This document shows positions 51,843-59,812 of a stretch of 64,000 nucleotides of DNA, piece after piece. The DNA lies in assembly GCA_036924855.1 (NCBI GenBank), contig JBAGRP010000001.1, forward strand, positions 6,932,001 through 6,996,000, read 5' to 3'. Under the pieces are notes generated by a model. It did no database searches. It had not been told where the DNA came from and worked only from the letters and a program-made list of their open reading frames with translations. The DNA is from Nitrobacteraceae bacterium AZCC 2146. Its GTDB lineage: Bacteria > Pseudomonadota > Alphaproteobacteria > Rhizobiales > Xanthobacteraceae. Made by a program: the position numbers and the translations under genes. Positions within the stretch are counted from its first letter, which is position 1, and each line of letters opens with the position of its first letter.

Positions 51843-53492
51843 ATGAACACAGTAACAGATCGGATCTTCACGATGCAAATTGCTCCCCTGAAAGCGGCCC
51901 TTCGAAGTCTTGGCGTCGTTCTGGCCCTCTCGATCACGGCCTCCGTCGCAGCGTTTGTTCAACCGGCGGCCGCGGCCAACGCACCGCTGCGCATTGCGAT
52001 GTCGCTCATCGAAATTCCCAATCTCTGGGCCGCGCCGGATGGAGGATTCGAAGGGGTGCGCTTTGGCGGCTACCCTTTGTTCGACGCTTTGGTGATGTGG
52101 GATCTGACGTCTGCTGAGCAACCCTCTCGCATTGTGCCCGGGCTTGCGACGTCGTGGGCGGTGGACCCTTCCAATCCCAAGCGTTGGGTTTTCAAACTAC
52201 GTGATGCGAAATTCCACGATGGCTCGCCATGGAATGCCGATGCCTTTGTCTGGAATCTTGATTCGTTCAAGAATCCCGGAGCGCGGCAGTATTATTCGGC
52301 CCGCATCGGGGCGGCGGCAACGCGCATCGGCTCGATCGTGTCCTACGGCAGAATCGACGACAACACGGTGTTCATCGAGACGAAGGAGCCAAACAGCTTC
52401 CTGTTGAGCGAACTTTCGAGTCTGTTCTTTGCGAGCCCGGCGCGTTTCGAACAGGTGGGATCCGACTGGGCCAAGTTTGCGCAGAACCCGTCGGGTACGG
52501 GCCCCTACACGTTCGTCGGCCTGCAGAAGGGCGTCGGGTTGAGCCTGGAAGCCAACGCTAAATATTGGGATTCGAAACGCATCCCCAGGACGAAATCGCT
52601 TGTCATCCTGCCGATTCCGGATGCGTCGGCACGCGTCGCGGCGCTGCGTTCGGGGCAGGTGGATCTCGTCGACACCGTGCCGCCTGACGCCAACCCATCG
52701 TTGAAGAGTGCGGGATTTGTGATCACCAGCAACACCTATCCGCACACCTGGCTATGGCGATTGAATTTTGCCAAGACATCGCCGTTTTCCGACATCCGTA
52801 TCCGGAAGGCGGCCAACCTCGCCATCAATCGGGATTCGATCGTGGAATTCCTGAGTGGCACGGCCGTACCGGCGGCCGCCTTTGCTCCGCCCGGCTCGGC
52901 GTGGTTCGGCAGCCCCAAATTCGTGCCCAAGTATGATCCCGCAGCGGCAAAGGCTTTGCTAGCCGAGGCTGGCTACGGTCCTGGCAATCCGGTGAAGATC
53001 CGGGTCATTATTTCAGCGTCAGGCGGCGGGCAGATGGTTCCGCTTTCCATGAACGAGATCATCCAGGATGATCTGCGCAAGGTCGGAATCGATGTCACCT
53101 ATGAAGTACGTGACTTCACCACCATGATCAACATGCTGCGGCAGGGCGCGACGGAATCCGGCGCTGATGCCATCAATATCGCGATGACGATGCAGGAGCC
53201 GTCTTCGGGAATCGTGGCCTATACGTCGACCTTGACTCCGCCGACAGGCGTCAACTGGGGAGCGTATAACAATTCGGCATTTGACGCCGCGATCAAGGCG
53301 GCAAAGGGCGAATTCGATATCGCCAAGCAGGAGCGGGCCTTGTCGAGGGTCAACGAGATCCTCACCGATGATGCCGCAGCGCTGCTGGTCGTGCACGATT
53401 CGGGGCCGCGCGCGCTCTCGCCCAAGGTTCGAGGCTTTGTCCAGTCGCGAAACTGGTATCAGGATTACACTTCGATCGAGATAAGTGAATAG
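51843..53492 (+). CDS. ABC transporter substrate-binding protein, family 5 (DppA/OppA-like)
   Basis: The protein of about 549 residues has a signal peptide whose hydrophobic core (LGVVLALSITASVAAF) ends before AAAAN. The mature sequence has the SBP_bac_5 layout (LATSWAVDPSNPKRWVFKLR; DGSPWNADAFVWNLDSF; NPSGTGPYTFVGL). It should bind peptides, opines or similar amides. ATG 51873 is a plausible shorter start. No permease or ATPase genes of this system are in the window, so it is an orphan. It lies 2 bases before the following amidase gene, linking an imported amide to its hydrolysis. Confidence 0.87.
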   Translation: MNTVTDRIFTMQIAPLKAALRSLGVVLALSITASVAAFVQPAAAANAPLRIAMSLIEIPNLWAAPDGGFEGVRFGGYPLFDALVMWDLTSAEQPSRIVPGLATSWAVDPSNPKRWVFKLRDAKFHDGSPWNADAFVWNLDSFKNPGARQYYSARIGAAATRIGSIVSYGRIDDNTVFIETKEPNSFLLSELSSLFFASPARFEQVGSDWAKFAQNPSGTGPYTFVGLQKGVGLSLEANAKYWDSKRIPRTKSLVILPIPDASARVAALRSGQVDLVDTVPPDANPSLKSAGFVITSNTYPHTWLWRLNFAKTSPFSDIRIRKAANLAINRDSIVEFLSGTAVPAAAFAPPGSAWFGSPKFVPKYDPAAAKALLAEAGYGPGNPVKIRVIISASGGGQMVPLSMNEIIQDDLRKVGIDVTYEVRDFTTMINMLRQGATESGADAINIAMTMQEPSSGIVAYTSTLTPPTGVNWGAYNNSAFDAAIKAAKGEFDIAKQERALSRVNEILTDDAAALLVVHDSGPRALSPKVRGFVQSRNWYQDYTSIEISE

Positions 53493-53494
53493 AG

Positions 53495-54967
53495 ATGAAC
53501 GAACCGTACGACGTTGTCGAAAAAACCATCGCGCAGATTCACGATGCCTATCAATCGGGTGCCACGAATTCCCGGGCCGTGACGAAGGCGTTCCTGGATC
53601 GGATCGAGGCCTATGACCGAAAGGGGCCGGCGCTTTGGGCCGTGGTCGTGACAAATCCGGCGGCGCTGCAAGATGCAGAGAAGCTGGATCGCGAATTTGC
53701 CCGAACCGGCGCTTTCAGCGGACCGCTCCACGGCATTCCCGTATTGATCAAGGACAATTACGACGTCGCTGGCCTGCAAACGACCGGCGGGTCGGCTGCG
53801 TTGAAGGGATGGAAGCCATCTCGTGATGCGACCATTGTCAGCAAGTTGCGTGCCGCCGGCGCCATCATCCTTGCGAAGACAACAATGTCGGAGTGGGCAC
53901 GGGGCGGGTTTGACAACATCAATTCCGTGCTGCCGTCCTTTGCACGCAATCCTTACAATACGGCGCACGCGACAGGGGGCTCGTCAGGTGGGACCGGAAG
54001 CGGATTGGCGGCAAGCTTTGCTGTCGTCGGTCTGGGGTCCGACACCTGGGGCTCGATCAGGAATCCATCGTCGAACAATGCTTTGGTCGGCCTCCGGCCA
54101 AGCTGGGGACTGGTATCTCGCGCCGGAATGATCGGCCTTTACGATGCCCGCGACACCGCCGGCCCGATGGCGCGGACGGTCGAGGATCTGGTGGTTTTGC
54201 TTGACGTCATCGCCGGATTTGACGCTGACGACTGTGCGACATCGGTTTCTGTAGGCAAAACACCTGCGAGCTACGCCGCGGCCTTGAATCCCGCCGGATT
54301 ACGGGGAAAGCGAATCGGCGTGTTGCGTCAAGCCTGCCCGCGGGGAACTTCCGATCCTCAGATCATCGCGCTTCTGGATCGGGCCGTGGCTGACTTGCAG
54401 GGCCAGGGCGCAATCATCGTCGATCCGTTTGAGGTGCCGGACTTTGGCAAATTCCCGGCGCAGTCCCATCCGTTGAGCGAAGTGCGTGCCGCCATCGAAC
54501 TATATCTTTCGACCACTGCAGATGATTTTCCGAAGTCTCTCGCGGAAGTTGTTGCTTCGGAAAAATTTCATCCGCTTCACGAGGTCAGCCTGCGCGCGAC
54601 AGCCGTTGCACCGGCGCCTGAGGACGATCCGATTGTGTTGGCCCTCGAAGCGTCTGAAACGTTGATGCGAACGGCCTACGGAAATGCGATGAGCGCTACC
54701 CAAATCGATGCATTTATTCTGCCGGTCGCAAATCATCCGCCCAGATTGAATGGTGATCGGAACGTCACGTCACCGGGCGCCACGACGTGGATTGCATCCG
54801 GGTTGCATTGGCCAGCGGCTGTCGTTCCGATGGGGTATTCCTACGAAGATCTTCCCTCCGGGCTGCAAATCGTCGGACGCCCATGGAGCGAAGCAACACT
54901 GTTGGAAATTGCCTATTCGTATGAGCAATCCACCCGTCATCGCCGACCTCCGACCACAACCCCTTAA
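53495..54967 (+). CDS. Amidase-signature family hydrolase
   Basis: This 490-residue enzyme has the complete catalytic set: Lys86 in IPVLIKDNYDVAG, the cis-Ser in GGSSGGTGSG (about 161-170) and the nucleophile Ser187 in GSDTWGSIRNPSS. Its length is typical. It hydrolyses a carboxamide to acid and ammonia. It follows the binding-protein gene by 2 bases and is followed 24 bases later by an AtzH-like gene; an amidase next to an AtzH/HpxZ-type protein recurs in ureido-acid catabolism (biuret, allophanate or oxalurate routes). The substrate may therefore be a ureido compound; this is inferred from context only. Confidence 0.88.
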   Translation: MNEPYDVVEKTIAQIHDAYQSGATNSRAVTKAFLDRIEAYDRKGPALWAVVVTNPAALQDAEKLDREFARTGAFSGPLHGIPVLIKDNYDVAGLQTTGGSAALKGWKPSRDATIVSKLRAAGAIILAKTTMSEWARGGFDNINSVLPSFARNPYNTAHATGGSSGGTGSGLAASFAVVGLGSDTWGSIRNPSSNNALVGLRPSWGLVSRAGMIGLYDARDTAGPMARTVEDLVVLLDVIAGFDADDCATSVSVGKTPASYAAALNPAGLRGKRIGVLRQACPRGTSDPQIIALLDRAVADLQGQGAIIVDPFEVPDFGKFPAQSHPLSEVRAAIELYLSTTADDFPKSLAEVVASEKFHPLHEVSLRATAVAPAPEDDPIVLALEASETLMRTAYGNAMSATQIDAFILPVANHPPRLNGDRNVTSPGATTWIASGLHWPAAVVPMGYSYEDLPSGLQIVGRPWSEATLLEIAYSYEQSTRHRRPPTTTP

Positions 54968-54991
54968 AAAAAACGGCACCGGAATTGAAAA

Positions 54992-55384
54992 ATGATCGAA
55001 AACATCAATACGGCAAGTATCGTGGATGAAATCCTTGGGCAGTTCACTTCCTATAATGAAGCGCTCGATGCCGGAGCGGTCGACGACCTGAATGCGTTCT
55101 TCTGGGATTCGTCATCCACGGTACGTTTTGGCCCTACGGAAACCTTGTTCGGTAAGGATAGCATCGCCAATTTCCGCCTCAAGCAATGGAAAGCGCCAAC
55201 CCAATCCCGCGAACTCCTCAACGTTGCCATAACGGCATTAGGAGACGATCTGGGAACGACAAATGCGGTATTCCGGAGCTCTGAAGGAAAGAAAAGTCGT
55301 CAATCCCAGACTTGGGCGCGGTTTTCCGAAGGCTGGAGAATCGTTGCAGCACATGTCAGCGCGTCGCCAGCAGAAGCTCTCTAA
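54992..55384 (+). CDS. AtzH/HpxZ-like protein (DUF3225, SnoaL fold)
   Basis: The 130-residue protein contains VDEILGQFTSYNEALDAGAV and DDLNAFFWDSSSTVRFGPTE, then RSSEGKKSRQSQTWARFSEG and WRIVAAHVS. This matches the DUF3225 family, a cone-shaped SnoaL-like fold. HpxZ (oxalurate pathway) and AtzH (next to biuret hydrolase AtzE) belong to it. The biochemical role is not settled; in AtzEG systems the small partner stabilises the amidase. It is the last gene of the binding-protein/amidase operon. Confidence 0.8.
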   Translation: MIENINTASIVDEILGQFTSYNEALDAGAVDDLNAFFWDSSSTVRFGPTETLFGKDSIANFRLKQWKAPTQSRELLNVAITALGDDLGTTNAVFRSSEGKKSRQSQTWARFSEGWRIVAAHVSASPAEAL

Positions 55385-55399
55385 GCTCGATTTTGTACA

Positions 55400-56300
55400 T
55401 TATGCGGCGAAGCAAAGGGCCTGGGCCATTCGGAACAGACGGCTGGGAGGTATTTTATGCATGTCCGGGTTTGACGGGCAGTGTCGATAAAGATCATCGC
55501 TCCACAGAACGAGGCGAACTGCGCCGATCGCGTCTGAGAATGTGAATTCTGTTTTCTTGTACCCTGCCGCTGCGTAGGGCTGAGTGTTTTGGCCGAGGAG
55601 ATCACCGGCCCACAGTGTCACGAGACTATAGAGCGCCAGGAGCGAAGGCGTCGTGCGCATGATGGCGTTATCATTCCACTGGCGTTGGGTCTCCACCCCA
55701 AGATGAGCGCGTGTCTCGCCGAACGTCACTTCAATTTGCCAGCGTCGAACAAAGAAGGCGATGATCTGGGTCGGGTCAAGGTCGGTATTGGTGCTCATAA
55801 ACGCCTGGGGTTCCCGGCGGCCTATTGGGTCTCGAACCAGCACCCAGCGAATTGGCCTTGGCGGCGTTCCCCGTCGATACCACGAGCCAGTACCTGACGT
55901 GATATCGAGGCATTTATCGGTTTGTCTGCCATACCAGATTGATGCGATGACGCGCTGCCAGGAGGTCCTGGGGTTGTTAAGCACCGTCCTGAATTTGGGC
56001 AATGGCATGCCTTTTTGTGCAGGCCGCCCAAGAGTGTGTTCGTGTCGCTGATCTGGCGGAGCAAAGAGACTGGCATCAAGGCGCAGGCGTGTGATGAGGG
56101 TGGCCCGGTCGGGCAGTGCCGCCGCCAATGCGTGAACAGCAAAGCCGCTGTCGCCGACAAAGATCAGATCGCGTCCAGGCAACCAGCGACAGAGCTGCAA
56201 CAGGCCCTGTCGCGCGCAGTCTGTCAGCAGTTTATGCTTTTGTCCTTTCTTCTGGTCGTATCGCTCTGAGGGGCACAATAACGTCAGCACCGGCAAGGCC
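55400..56300 (-). pseudogene. Transposase fragment, IS701/IS4-like DDE
   Basis: From about 56300 the minus strand reads ALPVLTLLCPSERYDQKKGQ, LIFVGDSGFAVHALAAALPD, RWVLVRDPIGRREPQAF and IIAFFVRRWQIEVTFGETRA, covering two catalytic Asp regions and the Glu region of an IS701-like transposase, to a stop at 55400. The N-terminal ~150 residues are missing; the frame beyond 56300 is only the shadow of an SDR gene. The element inserted beside the SDR gene and then lost its left part. Confidence 0.75.
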
Positions 56301-56305
56301 TTCCG

Positions 56306-56746
56306 GTGGCGGATTTCGACCTGGTCATGGGCCTCAACGTGCGCGCGGCCTGCTTCGCCGCGCAGTCGGTGGCGCCGGATGATTGCTGCCGGCACCCGGG
56401 GCTCAATCATCAACATGTCGTCGCGGATGGGCCTGGTCGGCGGCGTCAATCGCTCGCTCTATTGCGCGTCGAAATGGGCGATGGAGGGATTTTCCAAGTC
56501 CATGGCCATCGACCTGGCGCCGCACGGCATTCGCGTCAACACGTTGTGCCCGACCTTCATCGCGACGCCGATGACCAAGCCGTTCTTCGACAACGCCGCC
56601 TTCAAGGCCAGCGTGCTTGCGATGATCAAGCTTGGACGACTCGGGGCGAAGACGTCATGGGCCCGATCGTCTTTCTCGGCAGCGACGTCTCTGCACTGAT
56701 GACCGGATCGTCGCTGGTGATCGACGGCGGCTGGACTGCCGAGTGA
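56306..56746 (+). pseudogene. Short-chain dehydrogenase remnant with two frameshifts
   Basis: Three successive frames make one SDR: DFDLVMGLNVRAACFAAQSV, then MIAAGTRGSIINMSSRMGLV with SLYCASKWAMEGFSKSMAID (catalytic Ser, Tyr and Lys), then EDVMGPIVFLGSDVSALMTG and IDGGWTAE. A 2-base loss near 56370 and a 1-base loss near 56654 explain the shifts. The N-terminal cofactor-binding half was removed by the IS junction at about 56303. It is non-functional. Confidence 0.8.
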
Positions 56747-56778
56747 AGTCCTGAGCGTTCAATCCAAACTCCACGCCC

Positions 56779-57432
56779 TCAATGGGTCGCGGGCGCCCCG
56801 GGCTGGCGCAGCGGCAGCGCCCGGGCGAAGCCATCGATGGCCAAGCAGGCCTCGGAAATGCGGCCGACGGTCGGCAGGCCTGACATGTCGACCCTGAATC
56901 CCTTGGCGCCCATGACCTGGCTGATGAGGCAGAGGTCGGCGATGGTTGGCGCATCGCCATGGCAGAAGCGGCCGGTGGCCGGATCGTTGGCCATCCGCGC
57001 CTCGCCCTGCACCAGTCCTTCGCGAAACCAATGCTTGATCCAGGCATCGCGCTGGTCGTCGTCCAACTTCAGCACATCGGTGATATAGTGGCGAACGCGC
57101 GGGACGATCAGCGGATGGTGATCGGCCGCGAACAGCAGCGCGAGCGATCGCACCCGGGCCCGGCCGCGCGGATCGGCCGGCAGCAAGGCAGGCGCGGGAT
57201 GCACGTCTTCCAGATATTCCAGAATGGCCAGCGACTGGGTGAGTGGCGGCCCGTCGTCAACCGTCAGCGACGGCACGGCGGATTGCGGATTCATTGCCTT
57301 GTAGGCGGGCGTGTACTGATGACCGACATCGATGTCGACCATCTCCTCTTCGTAGGGAAGGCCCTTGAGGTTGAGCGCGATTCGAACGCGGAACGACGCG
57401 GCCGAGCGCCAGAAGCCGTACATCTTGATCAT
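56779..57432 (-). CDS. Zeta-type glutathione S-transferase / maleylacetoacetate isomerase-like
   Basis: The start ATG 57432 gives MIKMYGFWRSAASFRVRIAL, the zeta-class N-terminus (usual SSCSxRVRIAL; here SAASFRVR, so the catalytic Ser/Cys pair is partly changed). NPQSAVPSLTVDDG and LTQSLAILEYLEDVHPAPAL follow, and the C-terminal helical domain ends PGAPATH. Length (217) is normal for MaiA. Zeta GSTs isomerise maleylacetoacetate or maleylpyruvate in aromatic-ring degradation, or dehalogenate. No other homogentisate or gentisate gene is in the window, so the substrate is open. Confidence 0.82.
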   Translation of the reverse strand: MIKMYGFWRSAASFRVRIALNLKGLPYEEEMVDIDVGHQYTPAYKAMNPQSAVPSLTVDDGPPLTQSLAILEYLEDVHPAPALLPADPRGRARVRSLALLFAADHHPLIVPRVRHYITDVLKLDDDQRDAWIKHWFREGLVQGEARMANDPATGRFCHGDAPTIADLCLISQVMGAKGFRVDMSGLPTVGRISEACLAIDGFARALPLRQPGAPATH

Positions 57433-58044
57433 AGTGCGATGGCTCCGGTGGCGCGAACAGCGCGCCGACCCGCAAATGGGACTGGGCGACAGCCTATGGC
57501 CTGGAACCAGAAAATCAAGGGAGCTGCCGCCCTCATTGTGACGAGCGCGCGCCCGGTGCTTGGTCGCGAAGTTCCACGAGAACGCTTTGTGGCCAACAGA
57601 TCGTGGCGGAAGGTGACGTGTCCGTCCCCTGTCGAGGACGTATGCCCGGTAATTCCCCATAAGGGAACCTTACCGTAGCATTGCTGAACGGACCACCCCT
57701 AACGCCGCTTACCGCGGTCAAAATCCGCGGTGATCGTCAATATTGAAGCTCTCGATTACTCGTTGATAGCGAGAAGATGTAATGCTTTAGCGAACCGCCG
57801 CTCGAGTTTTTTACTCGAATCTAGCATCGCATTTATCTCTGCATCACCTAAGTCTGATAATAGGAACTCGGCGAGAGTCTGCGGACGCCGTCCGCGTGCA
57901 TGGCGGAGCTGCGCCGCCTGACCGCAGAGAAGGAGGCCACGAAGAAATCGCGGGATCTGACCCTGGACCAGCTGCCGGCATGGCGGAGGCGGTCGCCTGG
58001 GCTAAGTCGACCATCGCCGACCTCGCCGACTGGAAAGCGGGCAA
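57433..58044. other. Gap with decayed coding scraps, no intact gene
   Basis: About 610 bp. On the minus strand, 57758-57900 reads as coding-like text (RPQTLAEFLLSDLGDAEINA, then SSKKLERRFAKALHLLAINE and a stop), which I cannot assign to a family. The plus frame at 57896-58040 contains AEAVAWAKSTIADLADWKAG, also unassigned. The stretch ends where a truncated ABC ATPase begins. Confidence 0.4.
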
Positions 58045-58397
58045 GCGCCGATGCGCTGCCGCGGCATCTGTCCGGCGGCCAGCAGCAGCGCGTCGCCATT
58101 GCACGCGCGATTGCGCCGAATCCGAGCGTGTTGCTGTTCGACGAACCGACCTCGGCGCTTGATCCCGAACTGGTTAACGAGGTGCTGGAAGTGATCCGGC
58201 GCCTCGCCGTTGAGGACGGCCTGACCATGATCATCTCGACGCATCAGCTCCGCTTCGCCAGCGAGGTCGCAGATCGCGTCGTGTTGCTCGCCGGCGGCTC
58301 CATCATCGAGGAAGGCCCGGCGGCCGAAGTGCTGACCAATCCGAAGAACCCGGTCGCCCAGCGTTTCCTCAACGCGATGGACTCCGAAAAGGCATGA
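58045..58397 (+). pseudogene. C-terminal half of a polar-amino-acid-type ABC ATPase
   Basis: The frame becomes recognisable at LPRHLSGGQQQRVAIARAIA (signature), then VLLFDEPTSALDPELVNEVL (Walker B) and IISTHQLRFASEVADRVVLL (H-loop), ending normally as in GlnQ/HisP. Walker A and the Q-loop are missing, and the upstream in-frame residues are unrelated. It cannot bind ATP on its own. It ends 46 bases before the acetamidase gene. Confidence 0.75.
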
Positions 58398-58443
58398 CCG
58401 TCACGTTGCGCAGCCCATTCGTTACTATCCCGAGGACTTCAGC

Positions 58444-59685
58444 ATGAAGCATCATCTTCTTCCGGTATCACCCAAGACCGTTCACTGGGGCTATTTCAGC
58501 AAGGTGGTCGCGCCCTCGCTGACGCTGAAGTCCGGCGACCGCGCCACCATCGAGACTCTGACGCATCACGCCAATGACGACTATGAGCGGATGATCGCCG
58601 ACGATCCCGGCGCCGAGAGCGTCTTCAAGTGGACGCGTGAACACAAGGCGGTGGTGCGTCGCGGTTCGGGACCCACCGAAGGTCCATTTGTCCGCGGCTC
58701 CGGCGAAGGCGTTGGCGTGCATCTGTTGACCGGCCCCGTAACGATCGAAGGCGCGGAGCCCGGCGACGTGTTGGAGGTACGCATTCTCGACGTCCGGCCG
58801 CGGCCTGCCTGCAAGGCGTGTCATGCCGGCAAGTGCTTCGGCTCCAATGCCTCCGCGAACTGGGGTTTCCACTATCACGACCTGATCGAGGAGCCAAAAC
58901 CGCGCGAGGTCATCACCATCTTCGAGCTCGATACGTCGGGCGAGCCGTTCGCGAAGGCGGTCTACAACTACGTCTGGACGCCGCAGACCGATCCCGACGG
59001 CGTCGTGCATCCGACCATCGATTATCCCGGCGTGCGCGTCGATCACACGACGATCAAGAAGCGTGAGAACATCCTGGCCAATGTCCGGGTGCCGGCGCGG
59101 CTGCATTTCGGCACCATGGGCTTGGCGCCGTCGGAATCCGATTTCGTCAGTTCGATTCCGCCGAGCTACACCGGCGGCAACATCGACGACTGGCGCGTCG
59201 GCAAGGGCGCCAAGATGTTCTACCCGGTCGCGGTGCCCGGCGCGTTTTTCTCGGTGGGCGATCCGCACGCCGCCCAAGGCGACAGCGAACTCGGCGGCAC
59301 CGCTATCGAGACCTCGCTGACCGGCGACTTCGAATTTATCCTGCACAAGCAGCGTGATCTCGGTGGCACGATCCTGGAGGGCCTGACCCATCCGATGCTC
59401 GAGACCGACAGCGTCTGGTCGGTCTACGGCTTTACCTATCCGAACTATCTCGCCGAACTCGGGCCGGACGCGCAGACCGAAATCGCCAATCATTCCAGCC
59501 TCGACCGCGCCATGCGCGATGCGTTTCGCAAGTTGCGGCGCTTCCTGATGACGGTCCACCATCTCAGCGAGGACGAGGCGATCTCGCTGCTGTCGGTCGG
59601 GGCCGATTTCGGCGTGACCCAGGTGGTGGACGCTAACTGGGGCGTGCACGGCACGATCCGCAAGAACATCTTCAGGTGCGACTGA
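58444..59685 (+). CDS. Acetamidase/formamidase family hydrolase (stand-alone)
   Basis: The 413-residue protein has the family opening KTVHWGYFSKVVAPSLTLKS, the core GVHLLTGPVTIEGAEPGDVL, VDHTTIKKRENILANVRVPA and the highly conserved SVGDPHAAQGDSELGGTAIE. It hydrolyses formamide, acetamide or a larger amide to ammonia and acid in the cytoplasm. A CxxCxxxxC cluster (Cys123, Cys126, Cys131) is absent from the paralogue encoded next door. It is followed, in the same direction, by the AraC-fused paralogue (128-bp gap) and RidA. The bases AGGACTTC upstream provide a ribosome-binding site. Confidence 0.9.
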   Translation: MKHHLLPVSPKTVHWGYFSKVVAPSLTLKSGDRATIETLTHHANDDYERMIADDPGAESVFKWTREHKAVVRRGSGPTEGPFVRGSGEGVGVHLLTGPVTIEGAEPGDVLEVRILDVRPRPACKACHAGKCFGSNASANWGFHYHDLIEEPKPREVITIFELDTSGEPFAKAVYNYVWTPQTDPDGVVHPTIDYPGVRVDHTTIKKRENILANVRVPARLHFGTMGLAPSESDFVSSIPPSYTGGNIDDWRVGKGAKMFYPVAVPGAFFSVGDPHAAQGDSELGGTAIETSLTGDFEFILHKQRDLGGTILEGLTHPMLETDSVWSVYGFTYPNYLAELGPDAQTEIANHSSLDRAMRDAFRKLRRFLMTVHHLSEDEAISLLSVGADFGVTQVVDANWGVHGTIRKNIFRCD

Positions 59686-59812
59686 TCGCAGAGCAGGGAA
59701 CGCGCGAAGCTTGCAGTTCGATCCGGAAACCGACCTGGTGAGGCCGGCGCGAGGAGGCGTGCCGGATTTTTGGCACAACAGTTGCTTCGATGGGCCCGAT
59801 TGGGGCCAATCC

